In this document: one piece after another, positions 22,885-31,388 of the stretch
Numbering within the stretch: the stretch's first letter is position 1
Layout of the letters: every line of letters starts with the position of its first letter
NCBI GenBank assembly: GCA_040881945.1
Contig: JBBECF010000068.1
Location: 1-35,164, forward strand
Reading direction: 5' to 3'
Length of the DNA: 35,164 nucleotides
Origin: JBBECF01 sp040881945
GTDB taxonomy: Bacteria; Pseudomonadota; Alphaproteobacteria; Dongiales; Dongiaceae
Translations under genes and position numbers: made by a program
Notes under the pieces: model-generated
The model's database searches: none
The model's input: only the letters and a program-made list of their open reading frames with translations
Told to the model about the DNA's origin: nothing

Positions 22885-23733
22885 TTAAGTGCCTCTGTCA
22901 CCGAGCCAACGCCACGAAAATCCGGTGTTCGCTTGAATAGCGGCTCCACGGAAGTCGGGAAACAGACTTGCGTAGGTGATATTCATCTGCTGAAAGTCGT
23001 GGAGCGCCTTACCGGCGTCTCGACCGGGTATTTCGTAGCGCTCTAAGGAGTTCCCCAGACTCCGGCTCGCCAAATAACTTTCCACATCGACGAACACGTC
23101 GTGCGTCAGACTTGTAAACAGTCCCTTTTGAGCCTTCTGCCAGTAGTTTATCTCGGAACGTGATGAAAGCATCTCGAACTCGCCGGGCACAATGAGTTCT
23201 TGCCTCAAGGCGAGCGCCCATACCGCAACGGGCCAATCTGGAAAACGCAGCGAGGTCCCGAAGAGGCTCGTTTGGCCCTTTCGAAACCCGGGATTTGCGA
23301 GCTCCATCGCCTCGGTAAACGCGAAGAAGGCCGCTATGTACGGGCTGCGCGTCCAATCAAGCAGCCCAGTTGTTAGTCCGTGATGACGCCCGAGCGCTAA
23401 CCAATCCTCATCTCGGAGGTCGCTCGTATGCGTTCCGGGAAATCCGGTCACAAGGTCCTTGAAGTGTTCAAGGTTACGCTCTCGGAATTTTGTATATGCC
23501 CCCTCCGAGAAGAGTTTGCGGACGTTGCGAGCATCATCCCCACCTTTGAGTTGATACAACCAGCGCTCGAATTCAGAAGACAGTCGCCATTCAACTTTGG
23601 CGTGTCCTCGGAAAATGTAACCAGTACCGAATCGCCCTTCCTGTTTTCGTTGGGACGTGATGAACCCATCCCAACTGGCACACCGATAAATTCGTGTACC
23701 GGTTTTGGGATCGTCTGTTCTTTCTACCGTCAT
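22885..23733 (-). CDS. FRG-domain protein
   Basis: The 282-residue protein carries the FRG domain, named after its Phe-Arg-Gly motif (YIFRGH, residues 39-44). A second conserved block, GRHHGLTTGLLDWTRSPYIA (115-134, ending AAFFAF at 139), is typical of the family. No signal peptide or membrane segment is seen. FRG proteins occur in phages, mobile islands and defence-related loci, but their biochemical role is not established to my knowledge. By eye this gene and its flanks have clearly lower GC than lepA and pheT on either side, suggesting recent acquisition. The ATG at 23733 has only a weak AGGG upstream. No partner gene is visible within 300 bases. Confidence 0.85.
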   Translation of the reverse strand: MTVERTDDPKTGTRIYRCASWDGFITSQRKQEGRFGTGYIFRGHAKVEWRLSSEFERWLYQLKGGDDARNVRKLFSEGAYTKFRERNLEHFKDLVTGFPGTHTSDLRDEDWLALGRHHGLTTGLLDWTRSPYIAAFFAFTEAMELANPGFRKGQTSLFGTSLRFPDWPVAVWALALRQELIVPGEFEMLSSRSEINYWQKAQKGLFTSLTHDVFVDVESYLASRSLGNSLERYEIPGRDAGKALHDFQQMNITYASLFPDFRGAAIQANTGFSWRWLGDRGT

Positions 23734-23979
23734 GCTGGGTAGACCCTGGGAATTGTTCCGCTTCGCACGAAGAGCTCAACGACTCCACGAGAATTGGCAT
23801 GCCACCACTGCATCAAAGCATGGCGGTATTGCCAATCCGGGCATCAACGACATCGGGGAACGACGCAAGTCAAGCGAACTTGTCTTCGAAGGAAGAAACG
23901 GGCGGCAACGCAGGGTTCTATGCAAAGCGCGAGAACTTTGTCAGTCGTGCATTGAGACGGCGCACGGGGCGCGCCTCAG

Positions 23980-26385
23980 TCAACTCCGAAGCGTGGCGCC
24001 CGTGGCCTTGGCGACGGCGGCGACGATCCGCTGCGCGACCGCCTCGATCTCGGCGTCGGTCAGCGTCCGCTCGGCCGGCTGCAGGGTGACGGCCAGCGCG
24101 ACCGATTTCTTGCCGTCTTCGATCCCGGCCCCGGCATAGACGTCGAACACGGCGACGGCGGCGATCAGCCTCTTGTCGGCGCCCTTGACGGCGCGCACGA
24201 GACGGTCGGCCGGCAGGTCGGCGTCGACCACGAAGGCGAAGTCGCGCTCGACCGGTTGGAACGGCGAGGCGACGAGCGGCGGGCGGGCGGCGCCGCGCGT
24301 CGGCGCGCGCGGCAGCGGGACGCGGTCGAGCAGCGCCTCGAAGCCGACCGCCGGCCCCTTGACGTCGAGCCGGCGCAGCACGCGCGGGTGGATCTCACCG
24401 AACTGCGCGAGCACCGTCGGCCCCAGGCGCAGCACGCCCGACCGGCCGGGGTGATACCAGGCCGGCGCGTCCGCGGTGACCTGGAGGTTGTCCACGGGCG
24501 CGCCGCAAACGGCGAGGGCGGCGAGCGCATCGGCCTTGGCGTCGAAGGCATCGACGGGGCGGGGTGCCTCGGCCCAATGGCGCGGGCCGGTCGCCCCGGT
24601 GCGCAGGCCCGTCGCCGCCAGAGCCTGGCCCTCGGGCGTGTCGTCGGCATAGGTCGGGCCGACCTCGAACAACGCCAGGTCGGCGAACCCGCGGGCGGCG
24701 TTGCGCGCGGCGGCGGCGAGCAGGTTGGGCAGGATCGACGGCCGCATAACGTCGAGCTCGGCGCTGATCGGGTTGGCGAGGGCGAGCGCCGGATCGCCGC
24801 CGCCGAACAGCCTGGCGCTGTCGCCGGAGGTGAAGGAATAGGTCACGGCCTCGACCATGCCGCGGGCGGCAAGCGCCCGCTTGGCCAGGCCGGGGCGGCG
24901 CTGCGCGGGATCGAGCGCCGGTTCGGGCAACGCGCCCGCCGGCGGCAGCGGCACCGCCGGGATGCGGTCGTAGCCGGCGACGCGCAGCACCTCTTCGACC
25001 AGGTCGGCCTCGCCCTCGACGTCGTGGCGCCAGGACGGCACCTGGACGCGCAGGCCCTCGGCCTCGGGCCGTACCGTGAAGCCGAGCCGGCCCAGGATCT
25101 CCACGGCCTCGGTCTCGGCCATGTCGAGGCCGCCGAGATGACCGACGCGCGCCGGGCGCAGGACGAGCTGCCGCTGCCAGCGCGGGATGCGGCCGGCGGC
25201 GACCGTCGCGCTCGCCTCGCCGCCGCACATCTCCAGCACCAGCCGCGCCGCCACCTCGGCGCCCCACAGGGCGGATTCCGGATCGACGCCGCGCTCGAAG
25301 CGGTAGCGGGCGTCGCTCTCGATGCCGAGCCTGCGCCCGGTCGCCGCCACGCGTAGCGGGTCGAACAGCGCCACCTCGAGGAAGGCGTTGACGGTGTCGG
25401 GCGTGCAGCCCGAAGGCTCGCCGCCCATGATGCCGCCGATGCCGAGCACGCCGTCGTTGTCGGCGATCGCCACCATCGAGGGGTCGAGGCGGTACGTCTT
25501 GCCGTCGAGGGCCAGGATCTCCTCGCCGGGCCTAGCGAAGCGCATCGTCGGGTCGCCGGCCAGGGCGTCGGCGTCGAACATGTGCAGCGGCCGGCCGAGG
25601 TCGTAGGTGACGTAGTTGGTGATGTCGACCAGGGCCGATATGGGCCTAAGGCCGATCGCCGTCAGGCGGTCGCGCAGCCAGGCCGGGCTAGGGCCGTTCT
25701 TCAGCTTGCGGAAATAGCGCCCGACGACGAGCGGGCAGGCGTCGCCCAGCCCGTCGGGCAGGTCGCGTTGCCAGCGGACCGGGCTGTCGAAATCGCCGGG
25801 GACGGGGCCGAAATCGACCGGACGCAGCCGACCGAGCCCGGCCGCCGCCAGGTCGCGGGCGATGCCGCGCACGCCGAGGCAGTCGGGGCGGTCCGGCGTC
25901 ACCTTGACGTCGAAGACGGGGTCGTCGCGGCCGATGACCTTGGCGAAGGGCGCGCCCACCGCCGCGTCCTCCGGCAGCTCGATGATGCCGGCGTGATCCT
26001 CGCCCAGCCCCATCTCGCGCGCCGAGCACAGCATGCCGTTCGACTCGACGCCGCGGATCGTCGCCTTCTCGAGCGCCAGGCCGGTGCCGGGGATGCGCGT
26101 GCCGGCCGGCGCGAACACGCCCTTCATGCCGGCGCGCGCGTTGGGCGCGCCGCACACCACCTGGACGATGCCGGCGCCGGTCTCGACCTGGCACACGGTC
26201 AGCCGGTCGGCGTTGGGGTGCGGCTTCGCCGCCGTGACGTAGGCGACGGTGAAGGGCGCGAGGTCGCGGGCCGGGTCGGCGACGCTTTCGACCTCGAGAC
26301 CGAGGCCGGTCAGCCGCTCGGCGATATCGGCGGCCGTCGCGTCGGTCTCGAGATGGTCCTTGAGCCAGGCGAGGGTGAACTTCAC
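23980..26385 (-). CDS. pheT: Phenylalanyl-tRNA synthetase beta subunit
   Basis: The 801-residue subunit of the (alpha-beta)2 enzyme recognises tRNA-Phe and edits misacylated products. Domains in order: N-terminal EMAP-like tRNA-binding domain (residues about 39-150, CQVETGAGIVQVVCGAPN), B3/B4 editing domain (about 210-385, DITNYVTYDLGRPLHMFDAD), B5 domain (about 400-470), the catalytic-like core (to about 690) and the C-terminal ferredoxin-fold anticodon-binding domain (FQPVERDFAFVVDADLPA onwards). The start at 26385 overlaps the pheS stop by four bases, so translation is coupled. The length matches the family. Confidence 0.97.
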   Translation of the reverse strand: MKFTLAWLKDHLETDATAADIAERLTGLGLEVESVADPARDLAPFTVAYVTAAKPHPNADRLTVCQVETGAGIVQVVCGAPNARAGMKGVFAPAGTRIPGTGLALEKATIRGVESNGMLCSAREMGLGEDHAGIIELPEDAAVGAPFAKVIGRDDPVFDVKVTPDRPDCLGVRGIARDLAAAGLGRLRPVDFGPVPGDFDSPVRWQRDLPDGLGDACPLVVGRYFRKLKNGPSPAWLRDRLTAIGLRPISALVDITNYVTYDLGRPLHMFDADALAGDPTMRFARPGEEILALDGKTYRLDPSMVAIADNDGVLGIGGIMGGEPSGCTPDTVNAFLEVALFDPLRVAATGRRLGIESDARYRFERGVDPESALWGAEVAARLVLEMCGGEASATVAAGRIPRWQRQLVLRPARVGHLGGLDMAETEAVEILGRLGFTVRPEAEGLRVQVPSWRHDVEGEADLVEEVLRVAGYDRIPAVPLPPAGALPEPALDPAQRRPGLAKRALAARGMVEAVTYSFTSGDSARLFGGGDPALALANPISAELDVMRPSILPNLLAAAARNAARGFADLALFEVGPTYADDTPEGQALAATGLRTGATGPRHWAEAPRPVDAFDAKADALAALAVCGAPVDNLQVTADAPAWYHPGRSGVLRLGPTVLAQFGEIHPRVLRRLDVKGPAVGFEALLDRVPLPRAPTRGAARPPLVASPFQPVERDFAFVVDADLPADRLVRAVKGADKRLIAAVAVFDVYAGAGIEDGKKSVALAVTLQPAERTLTDAEIEAVAQRIVAAVAKATGATLRS

Positions 26386-27488
26386 CGCGCCGGCCCCCCG
26401 ACCCGCTGCGCCGTCGCGTCAGCGCGGCGAGCCAGGCTCGGCACGTCGAGGGCCGAAAAGCCGTAATGCCGCAACCAGCGCAGGTCGGCCTCGAAGAAGG
26501 TGCGCAGGTCCGGGATGCCGTATTTCAGCATGGCGATGCGCTCGATCCCCATGCCGAAGGCGAAGCCCTGATAGCGCGCTGGGTCGATGCCGCACATCTC
26601 CAGCACCTTCGGGTGGACCATGCCGCAGCCGAGGATTTCGAGCCAGTCGCCGCCGGCGCCGATCCTGAGCTCGCCGCCGGAGCGCGAGCAGCCGATATCG
26701 ACCTCGGCCGACGGCTCGGTGAAGGGGAAAAAGCTCGGGCGGAAACGCACCGGCAGGTCGGCGATGCCGAAAAACGCGCGGCAGAACTCGATCAGGCAGC
26801 CCTTCAGGTGGCCCATATGCGTGGTCTCGTCGATGACCAGGCCTTCGATCTGATGGAACATCGGCGTGTGCGTCATGTCGGAATCGCAGCGATAGGTGCG
26901 GCCCGGCGCGATGACGCGCAGCGGCGGCGGCGTCGCCTGCATGGTGCGGATCTGCACCGGCGAGGTGTGGGTGCGCAGCAGCCGGCGGGTGCCGTCCGGC
27001 TTCTCCGCCAGATAGAAGGTGTCGTGCATCTGCCGCGCCGGGTGCTCGGGCGGCATGTTGAGGGCGGTGAAGTTGTGGAAGTCGTCCTCGATGTCCGGCC
27101 CCTCGGCGACGCGGAAGCCCATCTCGCCGAAGATCGCGATGGTCTCGTCGATGGTCTGGCTGATCGGGTGCAGCCGCCCCGTCGCCTCGGGCCGGGCCGG
27201 CAGGGTGACGTCGACCCGCTCGCCGGCCAGCCGCGATTCGAGGTCGGCCTCGGCGAGCTCGGCCCGGCGCGCCTCGATGGCGGCGGCGATGTCGTCCTTG
27301 AGCTCGTTGAGGCGCGCGCCGGCGGCGCGCCGTTCGTCGGGCGGCAGGGCGCCCAGACCCTTCACCAGGCCGGTCACTTCGCCCTTGCGGCCGAGCGCGG
27401 CGACGCGGACCTCTTCCAGCGCGACGACGGTCCGCGCGCCGCTCGTGGCCTCGCGCCATTTCGCCTTCACCGTGTCGAGATCATCCAT
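26382..27488 (-). CDS. pheS: Phenylalanyl-tRNA synthetase alpha subunit
   Basis: The catalytic subunit of PheRS activates phenylalanine and charges tRNA-Phe. An N-terminal coiled-coil region (about residues 1-85) that contacts tRNA is followed by the class II core with DFHNFTALNMPPEHPARQMH, motif 2 (RTYRCDSDMTHTPMFHQIEG), FRPSFFPFTEPSAEVD and motif 3 (FGMGIERIAMLKYGI). I take ATG 27488 (MDDLDTVKAKW) as the start; an in-frame ATG lies at 27497 and a TTG at 27509, and no strong ribosome binding site separates them. It overlaps pheT by four bases. A terminator-like hairpin stands just upstream, between it and rplT. Confidence 0.96.
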   Translation of the reverse strand: MDDLDTVKAKWREATSGARTVVALEEVRVAALGRKGEVTGLVKGLGALPPDERRAAGARLNELKDDIAAAIEARRAELAEADLESRLAGERVDVTLPARPEATGRLHPISQTIDETIAIFGEMGFRVAEGPDIEDDFHNFTALNMPPEHPARQMHDTFYLAEKPDGTRRLLRTHTSPVQIRTMQATPPPLRVIAPGRTYRCDSDMTHTPMFHQIEGLVIDETTHMGHLKGCLIEFCRAFFGIADLPVRFRPSFFPFTEPSAEVDIGCSRSGGELRIGAGGDWLEILGCGMVHPKVLEMCGIDPARYQGFAFGMGIERIAMLKYGIPDLRTFFEADLRWLRHYGFSALDVPSLARRADATAQRVGGPAR

Positions 27489-27507
27489 CGTCCGCATCCG
27501 AGACAGC

Positions 27508-27538
27508 AAAAGGGGCCGATCCCCGCTCGGCCCCTTTG
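27508..27538 (-). terminator. Terminator or attenuator hairpin between rplT and pheS
   Basis: AAAGGGGCCGA (27509-27519) and TCGGCCCCTTT (27527-27537) form a perfect 11-bp stem with a seven-base loop. On the minus strand it closes in CCCCTTTTGC. It could end the infC-rpmI-rplT transcript or attenuate entry into pheST. No Phe-rich leader peptide was found. Confidence 0.6.
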
Positions 27539-27614
27539 TCCTCCCGTCCCCTCGCGGGTCAGCGACGCAGCGCCGGGGACAGCCGCGATAAAGCGGGCCG
27601 CGGCCCGGGCGCGT

Positions 27615-27998
27615 TCAGTCGGCGCCGCTCGCAGCCGGGGCGCGGCCGAGTGCGCCTTGCGCCTGTTCCACCACGGTCTTGAACGCCGCCGGCTCGCGCA
27701 CGGCGAGGTCGGCGAGCACCTTGCGGTCGATCTCGATTCCGGCGCGCTTCATGCCGTTGACGAACTGCGAATAGGTCAGGCCGAGCTCGCGGGTGCCGGC
27801 GTTGATGCGCTGGATCCACAAGCCGCGGAAGTCGCGCTTGCGGTTGCGCCGGTCGCGGTAGGCGTATTGCAGCGCCTTCTCGACCTTCTCGAGGGCGATG
27901 CGGAAGTTCGTCGAACCGCGGCCGCGATAGCCGGCGGCCAGGTCGACGATCTTCTTGTGGCGGGCGTGGGTGGTGACGCCGCGCTTGACGCGTGCCAT
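27615..27998 (-). CDS. rplT: 50S ribosomal protein L20
   Basis: The 127-residue protein shows the full L20 pattern: MARVKRGVTTHARHKKIVDL at the N-terminus, the long basic helix (YRGRGSTNFRIALEKVEKAL, YRDRRNRKRDFRGLWIQRIN) and the C-terminal globular part (SQFVNGMKRAGIEIDRKVLA). L20 binds 23S rRNA early in assembly and in other bacteria represses its own operon by binding the leader mRNA. It starts 16 bases after rpmI. Compared with the usual 115-120 aa, a short Ala-rich tail is added. Confidence 0.98.
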   Translation of the reverse strand: MARVKRGVTTHARHKKIVDLAAGYRGRGSTNFRIALEKVEKALQYAYRDRRNRKRDFRGLWIQRINAGTRELGLTYSQFVNGMKRAGIEIDRKVLADLAVREPAAFKTVVEQAQGALGRAPAASGAD

Positions 27999-28014
27999 GG
28001 CTTCGTGTCCTCCC

Positions 28015-28215
28015 TCAGGCGTTGGGCAGGAAGAACTTCTTGACGATCTTGGCGTCCGACGGGTCCATGATCTCCGGCCCGCGGTGCTGGCGTATCATCC
28101 GCTGCGGGCGCTTGCTCATGCCGTGGCGCTTGCCCGCCGGGTTCATCCGCACCTTGCCGGTCGCGGTCAGGGAGAAGCGCTTCTTGGCGCCGCTCTTGGT
28201 CTTGAGTTTGGGCAT
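28015..28215 (-). CDS. rpmI: 50S ribosomal protein L35
   Basis: This 66-residue, highly basic protein (MPKLKTKSGAKKRFSLTATG at the start, then RHGMSKRPQRMIRQHRG) is L35, standard length 64-66. The start is the ATG at 28215. A longer in-frame ORF reaching 28335 includes unrelated sequence and was rejected. Its distance from infC (428 bases) is unusual, since these genes are normally almost contiguous; the gap holds a repeat pair and a promoter-like signal. rplT follows after 16 bases. Confidence 0.98.
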   Translation of the reverse strand: MPKLKTKSGAKKRFSLTATGKVRMNPAGKRHGMSKRPQRMIRQHRGPEIMDPSDAKIVKKFFLPNA

Positions 28216-28306
28216 TTTGCGGATCCTGGCGTTTATTCGAAGGATTGCCGTCGTCGAACGGTTGGGCATGCCCATCATCGCCCTTGGCCGCCCGGACGGC
28301 GGCCGG

Positions 28307-28335
28307 GTTATACCGGCCGCCCCGGCAAAACGCAA
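28307..28335 (-). promoter_or_regulatory. Putative promoter of rpmI-rplT
   Basis: On the minus strand TTGCGT (28335-28330) and TATAAC (28312-28307) are separated by 17 bases, about 92 bases upstream of the rpmI start. The -10 matches the sigma70 consensus in five of six places, the -35 in three. A separate promoter here would be needed if the repeat interrupts read-through from infC. Confidence 0.4.
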
Positions 28336-28399
28336 GCGCCGGGCGGGCGCCTCGTAGCGTTATCGTATTTGACGCCGTGAACGGCCTTGCATCGCCATT

Positions 28400-28484
28400 G
28401 TGCGTCCTTCGACAAGCTCAGGATGAGGTCGAACCTTGGTGGCACAAAGAAAGAACCTCATGCTGAGCTTGTCGAAGCACGCAC
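28400..28484. repeat. 30-base inverted repeat of the CTTCGACAAGCTCAG type
   Basis: Arms at 28400-28429 and 28455-28484 are reverse complements with two mismatches, around a 25-base loop. The core CTTCGACAAGCTCAG with ATGAGGT is a well-known type of dispersed repeat in proteobacterial genomes. It lies in the infC-rpmI gap and would form a strong hairpin in the operon mRNA. Confidence 0.8.
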
Positions 28485-28643
28485 GAAGCTGCTCCAAGTC
28501 TCCGGCCGGGCCGGCAACATTGCAAATGCGATAGCCCTGGGGCGCCTCGCCCCAGGCCGTCGATCCGCCGAACCGGGCCGTGGCCGACGACCCCGGACGC
28601 CGCCGCCTCGGCGGAGCGGAGCGGACGGCTGCGGACCCCGCCC

Positions 28644-29180
28644 CTATCTCGGCGCGATCACCATGACCATCTGCCGGCCCTCGAGCCGCGGAAACTGCTC
28701 GACCTTGGCGAGGGCATCGAGGTCGTCGCGCACCCGGTCGAGCACCTTGGCCCCGAGCTCCTGGTGGACCATCTCGCGGCCGCGGAAGCGCAGCGTGACC
28801 TTCACCTTGTCGCCTTCCTCGAGGAAGCGGCGGGCGGCGCGCATCTTGACGTCGTAGTCGTGATCGTCGATCCCCGGGCGCATCTTGATCTCCTTGATCT
28901 CGATGACCTTTTGCTTCTTGCGCGCCTCGTTGCGCTTCTTCTGCGCCGCGTATTTGAACTTGCCGAAATCGAGGATCTTGCACACCGGCGGGTCGGCGTT
29001 GGGCGAGATCTCGACGAGGTCGAGCCCCGCTTCCTCGGCCAACTGCATGGCTTGGCGAACGGGAACGACCCCGACCATGCCGCCGTCGGCGTCGACCAGT
29101 CGGACTTCGGGGGCGGTGATATAGGCGTTGACGCGCGGTCCATCGCGCGACGGCGCGGCATCGAAAGGTGGTCTGGCTAT
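28644..29180 (-). CDS. infC: Translation initiation factor IF-3 with ATA start codon
   Basis: IF-3 binds the 30S subunit and checks start codons and subunit association. The 178-residue product (family about 180) has the N-domain RVNAYITAPEVRLVDADGG, the linker helix FKYAAQKKRNEARKKQKVIE and the C-domain IKMRPGIDDHDYDVKMRAAR. No ATG, GTG or TTG precedes the N-domain in frame; the first ATG (29078) would delete it. An ATA at 29178-29180, followed by ARPPFDAAPSRDGPRVNAYI, has the strong site AAGGAGG at 29188-29194 seven bases upstream, so I place the start there. Non-standard infC starts (AUU in E. coli) allow IF-3 to repress its own translation. thrS lies upstream, with the infC start 66 bases after its stop. 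Confidence 0.95.
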   Translation of the reverse strand: MARPPFDAAPSRDGPRVNAYITAPEVRLVDADGGMVGVVPVRQAMQLAEEAGLDLVEISPNADPPVCKILDFGKFKYAAQKKRNEARKKQKVIEIKEIKMRPGIDDHDYDVKMRAARRFLEEGDKVKVTLRFRGREMVHQELGAKVLDRVRDDLDALAKVEQFPRLEGRQMVMVIAPR

Positions 29181-29187
29181 AGAATTT

Positions 29188-29194
29188 CCTCCTT
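29188..29194 (-). promoter_or_regulatory. Strong Shine-Dalgarno site that fixes the infC ATA start
   Basis: AAGGAGG on the minus strand, seven bases before ATA 29178-29180. It is one of the best ribosome binding sites in the window and does not serve any ATG. Confidence 0.85.
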
Positions 29195-29246
29195 AAGAGT
29201 TGGGCAAACATCACCGCTATCGCCCGCCGGGCGGTCCGGTGCGCGA

Positions 29247-31178
29247 TCAGATCCCCGACCACTTGTACTCGGCCGGGGACGCGGCTTCGGTTCGCAGTCT
29301 AGTAACGGCGTCGTCAAGCGCAAGGATTTCCTGGTCCGTGCTGCCGAGCCGGCGGATGGCGACGGTCGCGGCCTCGGCCTCGCGCTTGCCCACGACCAGC
29401 AACGCCGGAACCTTGGCCAGGCTGTGCTCGCGGACCTTGTAATTGATCTTCTCGTTGCGCAGGTCGGCCTCGACGCGTAAGCCCGCCCGCTCGAGCGCCG
29501 CCGCGACCTGCCGGGCGTAGGCGTCGGCGTCGCCGGTGATCGTCGCCACGACCGCCTGCACCGGCGCCAGCCACAGCGGGAAGCGGCCGGCGTAGTGCTC
29601 GATCAGGACGCCGATGAAGCGCTCCAGCGAGCCGAGGATCGCGCGGTGCAGCATCACCGGCCGGTGCTTGGCGCCGTCCTCGCCGATATAGGACGCGTCG
29701 AGCCGCTCCGGCAGCACGAAATCGACCTGCAGCGTGCCGCACTGCCAGTCGCGGCCGATGGCGTCGCGCAGATCGAATTCCAGCTTCGGCCCGTAGAACG
29801 CGCCCTCGCCGGGATTGAGCGTATAGGACAGCCCCGCCGCCGTCACCGCCGCGGTCAGCGCCGCCTCGGCCCGGTCCCAGACCGCGTCGGCGCCGGCGCG
29901 CACGCCCGGCCGGTCGGCGAACTTCACGCGCACGTCGGTGAAGCCGAAGTCCTTGTAGACGTCGAGCAGCAGGTCGCAGAACGCGATCGTCTCCGCGGTG
30001 ATCTGTTCCTCGGTGCAGAAGATGTGGGCGTCGTCCTGGATGAAGGCGCGCACGCGCATCAGCCCGTGCAGCGCGCCCGACGGCTCGTTGCGGTGGCACG
30101 ATCCGAACTCGGCCATGCGCAGCGGCAGGTCGCGATAGCTGCGCAGGCCCTGGCGGAAGATCTGGACGTGGCCGGGACAGTTCATCGGCTTGAGGGCGAG
30201 CGTGCGCTCCTCGGACTCGGCCGTGAACATGTGCTCGCGGAATTTCTCCCAATGGCCCGACGCCTCCCACAGCGCGCGGTCGACGAGTTGCGGCGTGCGC
30301 ACCTCGACATAGCCGGCGCGCTCCAGGCGGGCGCGCATATAGGTCTCGATGGTGCGGTACAGCGTCCAGCCCTTGGGATGCCAGAAGACGCTGCCGACCG
30401 CCTCCTCCTGCTGGTGGAACAGGTCCATCTCGCGCCCCAGGCGGCGGTGGTCGCGCTTCTCGGCCTCGTCGAGGCGGGTCAGGTATTCCTGGAGCTGCTT
30501 GTCGTCGGCCCAGGCGGTGCCATAGACGCGCTGCAACATCGCGTTGCGCGAATCGCCGCGCCAGTAGGCGCCGGCCAGCTTCATCAGCTTGAAGGCGTGG
30601 CCGAGCCGGCCGGTCGACGGCAGATGCGGCCCGCGGCACAGATCGACGAAATCGCCCTGACGGTAGAGCGTGATGTCCTGGTCGGCCGGCAGGTCGGCGA
30701 TGATCTCCGCCTTGTAGTGTTCGCCCAGGGATTCGAAGAAGGCGATGGCGGCGCCGCGCTGCCATACCTCGCGCGCGATCGGCTCGTCGCGATCGACGAT
30801 CTCGTGCATGCGCGCCTCGATGCGCGCGAGGTCGTCGGGCGTGAACGGCTGGCTCCGCGCGAAGTCGTAATAGAACCCGTTCTCGATCGCCGGGCCGATC
30901 GTGACCTGGACCTCGGGATAGAGCTCCTTCACCGCCTCGGCCATGACGTGGGCGGCGTCGTGGCGCAACAGCTCGAGCGCCTCGGGGTGGCGGCGGGTGA
31001 CGATCTCGACCCGGGCCTCGCCGTCGATCGGCGTCGCCAGGTCCTGGAGCGCGCCGTCCACCTTGACCGCCAGGGCGTCGGCGGCGAGGCGGGGGCCGAT
31101 GGCGGCCGCGACCTCGCCGCCCGAAACCGGGCGGTCGAAGCGCCGGACATTGCCGTCAGGAAGCGTGATCGCCGCCAT
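29247..31178 (-). CDS. thrS: Threonyl-tRNA synthetase
   Basis: The 643-residue enzyme charges tRNA-Thr and edits Ser-tRNA-Thr. Order: TGS domain (1-62), editing domain with LLRHDAAHVMAEAV (HxxxH) and the later CRGPHLPSTGRL, catalytic core with MNCPGH (zinc-binding Cys), motif 2 FGSCHRNEPSGALHGLMRVR, FIQDDAHIFC and motif 3 HRAILGSLERFIGVLIEH, then the anticodon-binding domain with NEKINYKVREHSLAKVPALL. The length matches the family. It is divergent from yggT, with a 210-base gap, and heads the thrS-infC-rpmI-rplT-pheS-pheT cluster. No T-box is expected in this phylum and none was noticed. Confidence 0.97.
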   Translation of the reverse strand: MAAITLPDGNVRRFDRPVSGGEVAAAIGPRLAADALAVKVDGALQDLATPIDGEARVEIVTRRHPEALELLRHDAAHVMAEAVKELYPEVQVTIGPAIENGFYYDFARSQPFTPDDLARIEARMHEIVDRDEPIAREVWQRGAAIAFFESLGEHYKAEIIADLPADQDITLYRQGDFVDLCRGPHLPSTGRLGHAFKLMKLAGAYWRGDSRNAMLQRVYGTAWADDKQLQEYLTRLDEAEKRDHRRLGREMDLFHQQEEAVGSVFWHPKGWTLYRTIETYMRARLERAGYVEVRTPQLVDRALWEASGHWEKFREHMFTAESEERTLALKPMNCPGHVQIFRQGLRSYRDLPLRMAEFGSCHRNEPSGALHGLMRVRAFIQDDAHIFCTEEQITAETIAFCDLLLDVYKDFGFTDVRVKFADRPGVRAGADAVWDRAEAALTAAVTAAGLSYTLNPGEGAFYGPKLEFDLRDAIGRDWQCGTLQVDFVLPERLDASYIGEDGAKHRPVMLHRAILGSLERFIGVLIEHYAGRFPLWLAPVQAVVATITGDADAYARQVAAALERAGLRVEADLRNEKINYKVREHSLAKVPALLVVGKREAEAATVAIRRLGSTDQEILALDDAVTRLRTEAASPAEYKWSGI

Positions 31179-31388
31179 GCAGTGCCATGTCGTTAAGACC
31201 GAATGCCCGCGATTCCGTTAACGCCGCCAGGGCCGAGCGGCCCCGCGCGGCCGGCGGCGGCAATGTAGGAGGAACGGGCGGCGAGTCAAGCAAGCGGGCT
31301 CGTCCCTCGGGCTTCACCGGCTTGCGCCGGCCTGGCGGGAACGGTAGGTTCGCCGCAATCCCTTCAAACCACGAAAGCGCGGGCCGCG

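Larger units (their letters stand above)
28216..28643. other. Enlarged infC-rpmI junction
   Basis: These 428 bases contain no credible gene. They hold a 30-base imperfect inverted repeat (28400-28484), a promoter-like pair (28307-28335) and otherwise GC-rich sequence of no visible function. In most bacteria infC and rpmI are separated by far less. Confidence 0.6.

Noticed and set aside
23734..23979. Plus-strand frame of 144 residues in the gap between the FRG gene and pheT
   Set aside because: It overlaps both neighbouring genes, has no recognisable domain and its composition matches shadow frames; the gap itself shows no gene.
26382..27560. Phenylalanine attenuator with leader peptide before pheS
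   Set aside because: The hairpin exists, but no short Phe-rich ORF precedes it, so a plain terminator after rplT is simpler.
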